A stretch of DNA of 64,000 nt, taken from Ziziphus jujuba (Eukaryota; Streptophyta; Magnoliopsida; Rosales; Rhamnaceae). The notes beneath the pieces were generated by a model. That model was not told the origin of the DNA and searched no databases. It saw nothing but the letters and a program-made list of their open reading frames with translations. The first letter of the stretch is position 1, and each line of letters starts with the position of its first letter. This document shows, piece by piece, positions 58,940 through 64,000 of this stretch. Made by a program: the position numbers and the translations under genes. Location of the stretch: assembly GCF_031755915.1 (NCBI RefSeq), contig NC_083390.1:24795001-24859000 (forward strand), in the 5' to 3' direction.

Positions 58940-59386
58940 CATGCCAGTTTTTCCAAGGAAACTGGGTTCAGCCGTCACATTTTCCGTTTCGACCTCCAAA
59001 TTTGGGGTGCTGGTTCTAAACGAAGCGCTTACTCCCCAACATTGTTTGAAATACACTCGAGGTGCGCTAAATAGAATAGTTTGGTGTGAATAATGCAAAA
59101 CGGGGAGATTACTAATCGTTTTTATATGTGAAATACTACTTCCATGGGAATAAAAGTCTATGTGAAGCAAAAGAGGAGATCCCGAATCCAAATGGTTGTT
59201 ATGCAAATCAGACGGACACAATATAAGTGCAGCATACGGGCTGAATCCTACCCATGACTTGTCATCAAGTAAGTTTGGAGGAAGATAGCAAACTACAAAG
59301 GGCCCCACACTGTGGTGGAAGAACCAACCAAATGCAAATTCTGTTGAAGGAAAACTAATAGGAATGTTGCCTGCATAAAAAGATCC
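58940..59386 (-). CDS. Orphan C-JID exon c, open but chimeric
   Basis: N-terminal part is the type-2 module (WFFHHSVGPFVVCYLPP, DDKSWVGFSPYAAL, IDFYSHGSSISHIK, FRTSTPNLEVET). It then jumps to ENVTAEPSFLGKTG, the tail of the long module. The domain's second half is missing, so folding is doubtful. Confidence 0.72.
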
Positions 59387-59499
59387 CTGTAAAGTAGATA
59401 AAATTTGTTAGTTATGATGGAAAAAGAGATAAAGATTGTCAGAGAATTAAAGGCATAGAATTCTTAAAATAGAAATAGAAATACAGAATGATTGATCAC

Positions 59500-60346
59500 C
59501 TCAAAGAATACTCTTGAAAATAAGGCTTCTAGATCTCTTCTCAGCTGGTTGGTAGGTCGATGTGCAGTTCTCAAGGAATGAGTTACAGGAGGATGGTGGG
59601 ATTCGAGTACCTTAACATCACTGGATCTTTCTAATTCACTTTCTTTCTCGAGTAAATGCATGTAATGATCAACAGATGTTAAGTTTGGGTTTTTTATTAG
59701 ATGATGTATCATCTAAATCTTGACTAAACTTTGGCACATCTTTATTAATTGTTATAGGAGGACCACAATGTAAAAGCTCGACATGGATCTTATCCAATCT
59801 ATTTGTTTGTTGTGTATCACGGATATTATTGCTGCCACATTTGCTACACCCTTCTTGACCATCTGGATCATTGTACGCCGAGGCCATGCAATGATTTATT
59901 GTCTGCTTAAACTCTTCCTCATCATGCAGATATATATGGCGGAGACCACACTTATGAGCCCCCCAGCCTCCTCTCTCGCTTGCAAATGAAGCCTCAATGA
60001 AATTGCAGTTGTTCAGCTCATCTCCAAACCAGATACGTGGTATAAAGGACAGCCACATGAATTCTACACCATGTAACATGTTGAAGTTCTTATGCAAAGG
60101 ACGCAGACTAACTCTATCGGTTTCCAAGTGGCAAGCAAGGTTGTAAGGAATTTTAGGATCAAACTCAGTTGTATGCTCAAGGTCTGAAAAATATGTACAC
60201 AGTGCTAATCCTATCTAAGTGGCACCCCTACATAAATATGGCGGTAGCTGGATCATCACTGAAGGGCCACTACTATGATGGGTGAACCACTCTAGAATTT
60301 CAGTAGGAGGGCAACATGATAGCATTAGTGTGTCTCAATCAAAGTC
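59500..60346 (-). pseudogene. Orphan C-JID exon b, chimeric and broken
   Basis: Opening has stops (near 60335 and 60215). Then clear FMWLSFIPRIWFGDELNN, ASFASERGGWGAHKCGLRH and EEEFKQTINHCMAS, followed after a frameshift near 59700 by the type-1 tail (LTSVDHYMHLLEKESELE). Fusion of two module types. Confidence 0.78.
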
Positions 60347-60387
60347 CTGTAAATTAAATACAACTTATAAGATTGTACTGATAAGCT

Positions 60388-60424
<37 letters not shown>

Positions 60425-60464
60425 TTGAGAGTTGAAAAGAGCAAAGCTAATTATAATTTCTTAC

Positions 60465-61428
60465 CAGTCTATGTGGATAAGTGGGTTGCTTAAAAAAATA
60501 GCTCATTTCACTATATGGGATCTCATAGTCATTGTCTACAAACTGACGGATGAGTTCTAGGTTATTGTCAAGGAATGATGTGGTGCATTTGATTATTGAT
60601 TTTCTAAATTCTTCCACATCTTGCTCATACAAGAGCCGAACTGCCACACCCTGCGTAAGTAGACCTGGACATTCATTAAAGATTTCAACATGTATTTCGG
60701 ACTCTTGTCCATCCAATTTTGCAAGCAACAAACAATTAGGAATGTACGTTAGCCAAATGAATCCATGTACAAATAACCATTTGAATTTGTCTTTTGTGAT
60801 GCGAAACATGGGGGCAGCATTTAAACATTGTCTTTTATCTGTTCTCAAATGACAAAGAAGTCTGAAAAAGTCATTCTCAGAGTCAGAGATAGCATATGGA
60901 TTCCCGTATACCGAAAAGGAAGCACATATAGCAATCCCCCTCCAATTATTATCAGCATTGAGATTTGGCGGTAGTTTAACTGCCATCCTTCGCATGTTAA
61001 CTTTCCAACCTTTAAACCACTCTGGAGTTTCCTTTAGAGGAAAGCATATATTGTATGGCAAGAAGGGATGAAAAGGTTTCACAAGAGAAATAATATGCCC
61101 CTTGAGACTGAGAGTAATGATGACATTATAGCTGGTGTGAAGCTGAATGAAATCTTCAAGATTATTTTTCCAGGTTAGCCAATCATTTTCATGAAGCAGA
61201 CTCTCTGCCATTATCTGTAAATGAAGCAAACCTTTCTCTGAATCTCTTGAACTTAAAGTACCAGTGCTATTTGCATTAATCCCTTGATATGAAGATTCAA
61301 AAAAAGTTTTTGAGTGGACTACAAAAGATTCAGATGGAACAGATTTCTCATATGCAGCAGCTGAAATGTATTCGTCAATAGGTTGAATACTTGACAAAAA
61401 CTTGTTCGTCCGCAAAGATTCGTACTCA
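60465..61428 (-). CDS. Orphan C-JID exon a (long module), open
   Basis: 964 bp, no lesion: ESLRTNKFLSS, HLQIMAESLLHEND, LSLKGHIISLVKPFHPF, CFPLKETPEWFKGW, LPPNLNADNNWRGIAICASF, FIWLTYIPNCLLLAKL, AVRLLYEQDVEEFRKS. It is the only intact copy of this module in the window; the TNL-3 and TNL-5 copies are broken. Confidence 0.82.
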
Positions 61429-61539
61429 CTGCAACAACAAATTAAGCCAAAGAAAGAAATTATGCACGGATATATGCTAATAAAATAGAACTACTTGATG
61501 GATGGTAACAAAATTTATAATAATTGATAAATTAAAGAA

Positions 61540-61583
<44 letters not shown>

Positions 61584-62427
61584 ATACAGTCAAATTAAAA
61601 TCTTTTTTCTTTAATTTAATAAAATAAAAGATATGTTACTGTGGATATATAATCAAAATTGATTTAATATTATAAAAAAAAATTACTTTCACCGTATATA
61701 TATATATATATGTACATATAGATATATATACTTTTTTAATTCATTGACACATGTATATCGCTTTTTCTATTCAACAATTAATATTATATATTTTTGATAT
61801 TTGAATATGGATTTGAAATTTAAAAGAAAATAATAAATAAAAAAATATATATTTTACCATTTTTATTATTATTTTATTTATTTGATAGCTAATTAAATGT
61901 CTTTTTAAAATATACAACAATAAAATAATAAAAAATAGCCTTTTTTTTTTTGTATTGTTACTTGGTGGACATAAATTTCTTTTATTTTTTGTGTTCTGCC
62001 TGTACCAATTCTACCTACCCTTCTCTTCTGTTTCCCTTAACTGAGAAAAACCTCTCTGATTTTTTTTTTAAAATTTATATTTTATTATTATTAATTTTTT
62101 TTTTTTTTTGGGAACAAGGCGCTCTTTGTTTTTGGGCTTCAGTGCAGGAGAAATTTTTTATGGAATTTGGTCCAATACCCTTTTTTAAAGGGTTACAAGG
62201 ATATTTGCCCTTCTCATCTCAAATGATTTTGTTTTGCCCTTTAATTTTTCAATATTTCTATATTACCCTTTTCAAATATAAAAGAAAAAGAAAAAACTAA
62301 TGAGACGTATTCCATTTTTTCTCTAACTTGGATGAAGCACGAAGAAAAGAGGAAGAGAAAGTGAGAGAGAATCAGGTCATTGCTAGCGATAGGAGGTAAA
62401 GAGAGGTTAGCACCATTTGAATCGAAG
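61429..62427. other. AT-rich spacer upstream of the orphan array
   Basis: Long AT microsatellite near 61549-61581 and T runs; no LRR or NB coding on the minus strand and nothing else recognised. Confidence 0.6.
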
Positions 62428-62601
62428 ATGGAGAGAAGCCACCTCAAGTCGCCGATTGAGGATTCGAGAAGGTTCGCGCTTTTCGAAAATCGGCAGTGGT
62501 TATGTGGCGAAAACCTAATGGAGAACACCATTGTGGTTTCGCTTACGGACCAAAGTGAGGGTACGATCGAAATTCCAGCACAAAAGAAGCATTTCGGGTG
62601 A
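62428..62601 (+). CDS. Short unrecognised ORF, possible first exon
   Basis: From ATG 62428 reading MERSHLKSPIEDSRRFALF, then ENRQWLCGENLMENTIVV and ending near KKHFG. Base composition is more balanced than its surroundings, and a GTGAGT donor-like sequence overlaps the stop (about 62598), so it may be a first exon. I do not recognise the protein. It may or may not belong to the ORP pseudogene 0.9 kb downstream. Could also be chance. Confidence 0.35.
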   Translation: MERSHLKSPIEDSRRFALFENRQWLCGENLMENTIVVSLTDQSEGTIEIPAQKKHFG

Positions 62602-63467
62602 GTTTTCGTTTCATAAGAAAAAAAAATACACATTATAACTTTTCGTTTCCCACCCCATTTTTTGTCTTTCCAGTTCTTCTTTTCTCTTTTGTTTCTGACA
62701 TTTTGTCTAAACCATGGAAATTTCAAGCTACATTGTCTCCGGGTATCTCCTATAATTTCTCATCAATTTCTCACTTGAATAGGGTATTGCTTCAAAAAAA
62801 TTTCAAAACCCATGCAAATTTTTTTTTTTTTCTTATTGGGGCATGGAAATAGGAGAAACTGTGATTTGAAGCTCAATCCAATGGGATTCCTTATAAAAGG
62901 AGGTTTGGGGAGCCTTCAAACGCGAACCTACAGTTCTGCTTCAAACAAATTTCATACTAGGAGCACTTTGGCTAGTTTTATATAAATCATTTGTATTTAA
63001 AAGCTAGACACAATGTGGTATGCATATTTCATCTTAAACATAAATGCATATATCGCACGCAAGCATTACTATACATAATTTGAAAAGGAAAATTGATGAC
63101 ATTATTATGATATGTGCTACAGTGACAATGAAACGGATAGCTTTATAAATTTTGGAGAGAGCAATAGGAGTTATTGTGAGAGAAAAGGAAGTTCATGCTT
63201 ATTTTTATGATATTAAGACCAGTAATTATTTTCACCTAAAGGTGACTACCTCAGCCAAAATATTGTAGAATATATAGCTGGCAATAGCTGAATTTAGCGT
63301 AATCCTCTATAGAAAGTAGCCCTGTAAATACTAGATTGTGAGGGAGGAAAGGAGGAAGAACAAATGGTACCTAGGTTTAATCTATCTTGTATACTTCCTT
63401 TAACAGACTCTGGACATTCAAAACCTTGTGCATACATACTGAATATTCTTCATCTTTTTGGCGTCAG
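62602..63467. other. Non-coding stretch before the ORP exons
   Basis: AT-rich, no convincing exon. Sequence at 63440-63467 is a polypyrimidine/AG acceptor for the next exon. Confidence 0.5.
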
Positions 63468-63883
63468 GTCAATCATCATCCAATGATTGTTGCTTGCCAC
63501 TATGAGGGTAAAGGATGGAAATTTTGGGGTGATAGCAATTTGAAGAGTAAATTTTAGGGTCACTCAATTCAGCTTGATCATGTTATTCTTTTAAAGGTGG
63601 AATTTGACGACAAAGAAATTTTTCAATGGAGTAAGATAATGACTAATGATTCGACTAATATTCCCCCTTTTTTTTTTTGTTAAAAAGAAATATTTTTTAT
63701 ATTATTTATTCTCTGTTGTGTTTTTGTTCTTTTTTCTGCCAGGTTACAACATCAATTAACAACCTTATATTGGGAAAGCTCTATTGTGACCATTGTGGTA
63801 CAATGCGTATACAGGGGAATCATAACTATTCTTGCAAGCTGAAATTCAAGGAGCAATCTATCATTGACCAAAATCCTCACCAG
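63468..63883 (+). pseudogene. Oxysterol-binding-protein-related (ORP) gene fragment
   Basis: Two exons of the lipid-binding ORD domain: 63468-63635 ([20 protein letters not shown] ... EIFQWSK) and 63743-63883 ([18 protein letters not shown] ... [11 protein letters not shown]), with AG acceptors. The first contains the HHP part of the family's SHHP signature. ORPs bind and move sterols and phosphoinositides between membranes. An in-frame TAG near 63556 replaces an expected Trp codon, and the donor after 63635 is AT instead of GT. The gene continues past the right edge, but this copy looks dead. Confidence 0.8.
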
Positions 63884-64000
63884 GTATTCTTTCTTTATCT
63901 TTTAATTTTTAAATGCTTTACTTGCATATAGTTTTATATGGATATTTGGAGGTCTTCTTCAATTGTTTGGTTTGTTTCTTTGTGGAATGAGATATAATTA

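Larger units (their letters stand above)
58254..61428 (-). pseudogene. Orphan array of four C-JID exons without TIR, NB or LRR
   Basis: Exons 61428-60465, 60346-59500, 59386-58940, 58850-58254, all with usable acceptors and donors and a natural final stop. No LRR, NB or TIR coding is found in the 2.5 kb upstream to the window end; an ORP pseudogene lies there on the other strand. Three of the four exons are open. It may be the 3' end of a TNL whose front lies beyond the window (with a long intron), or a remnant left by deletion. Exons b and c are chimeric joins of different C-JID types, showing unequal recombination. Confidence 0.8.

Overview
The window is nuclear DNA from a eudicot plant: AT-rich, intron-rich, full of LTR retrotransposons and DNA transposons, and built around a cluster of TIR-NB-LRR (TNL) disease-resistance genes, a class absent from grasses. 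The TNLs carry several repeated post-LRR (C-JID) exons, an arrangement known to me from Rosales (for example the Prunus Ma locus), so a woody Rosales species is my inference, not something the sequence proves.

Layout, left to right. 1-3265: TNL-1, minus strand, open throughout but cut by the left edge. 3266-8093: intergenic DNA with small MITEs and two broken NB-ARC fragments, one split by an insertion that contains a TRIM element. 9515-32324: TNL-3, minus strand, a complete TIR-NB-LRR-5xC-JID gene destroyed by a Copia element in the LRR exon (14749-19458), a 7.3 kb CACTA element in the NB exon (21720-29058, itself holding a 3.0 kb solo LTR) and several point lesions. 32845-34113: an NB fragment and a hAT-like element. 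34337-35972: a short plus-strand TIR-NB gene (TN-4), open but with Gln at the TIR catalytic Glu position. 36790-37100: an inverted TIR/NB scrap. 38805-57182: TNL-5, minus strand, with intact TIR and NB exons but a broken LRR and a C-JID array split by a second Copia (40642-46228); intron 1 holds a second copy of the solo LTR. 58254-61428: an orphan array of four C-JID exons. 62428-63883: a short unrecognised ORF and two exons of an oxysterol-binding-protein-related (ORP) pseudogene on the plus strand.

Working together: the cluster has grown by segmental duplication. The blocks around 5.2-14 kb and 32.8-48 kb align piece by piece and supply empty sites that date the transposon insertions. Only TNL-1 (as far as visible) and TN-4 look able to encode receptor proteins. 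TNL-5 might give a truncated TIR-NB product. In TNLs generally the TIR acts as an NADase and signalling domain, the NB-ARC as an ATP/ADP switch, and the LRR and C-JID in recognition.

Most striking: expanded C-JID exon arrays (including an orphan array with chimeric exons), the nested CACTA with tandem GC-arm palindromes in an otherwise AT-rich interior, and the TIR-NB gene lacking the catalytic glutamate. I see no clearly unprecedented system; the C-JID arrays and the palindrome arrays are the best candidates for follow-up.
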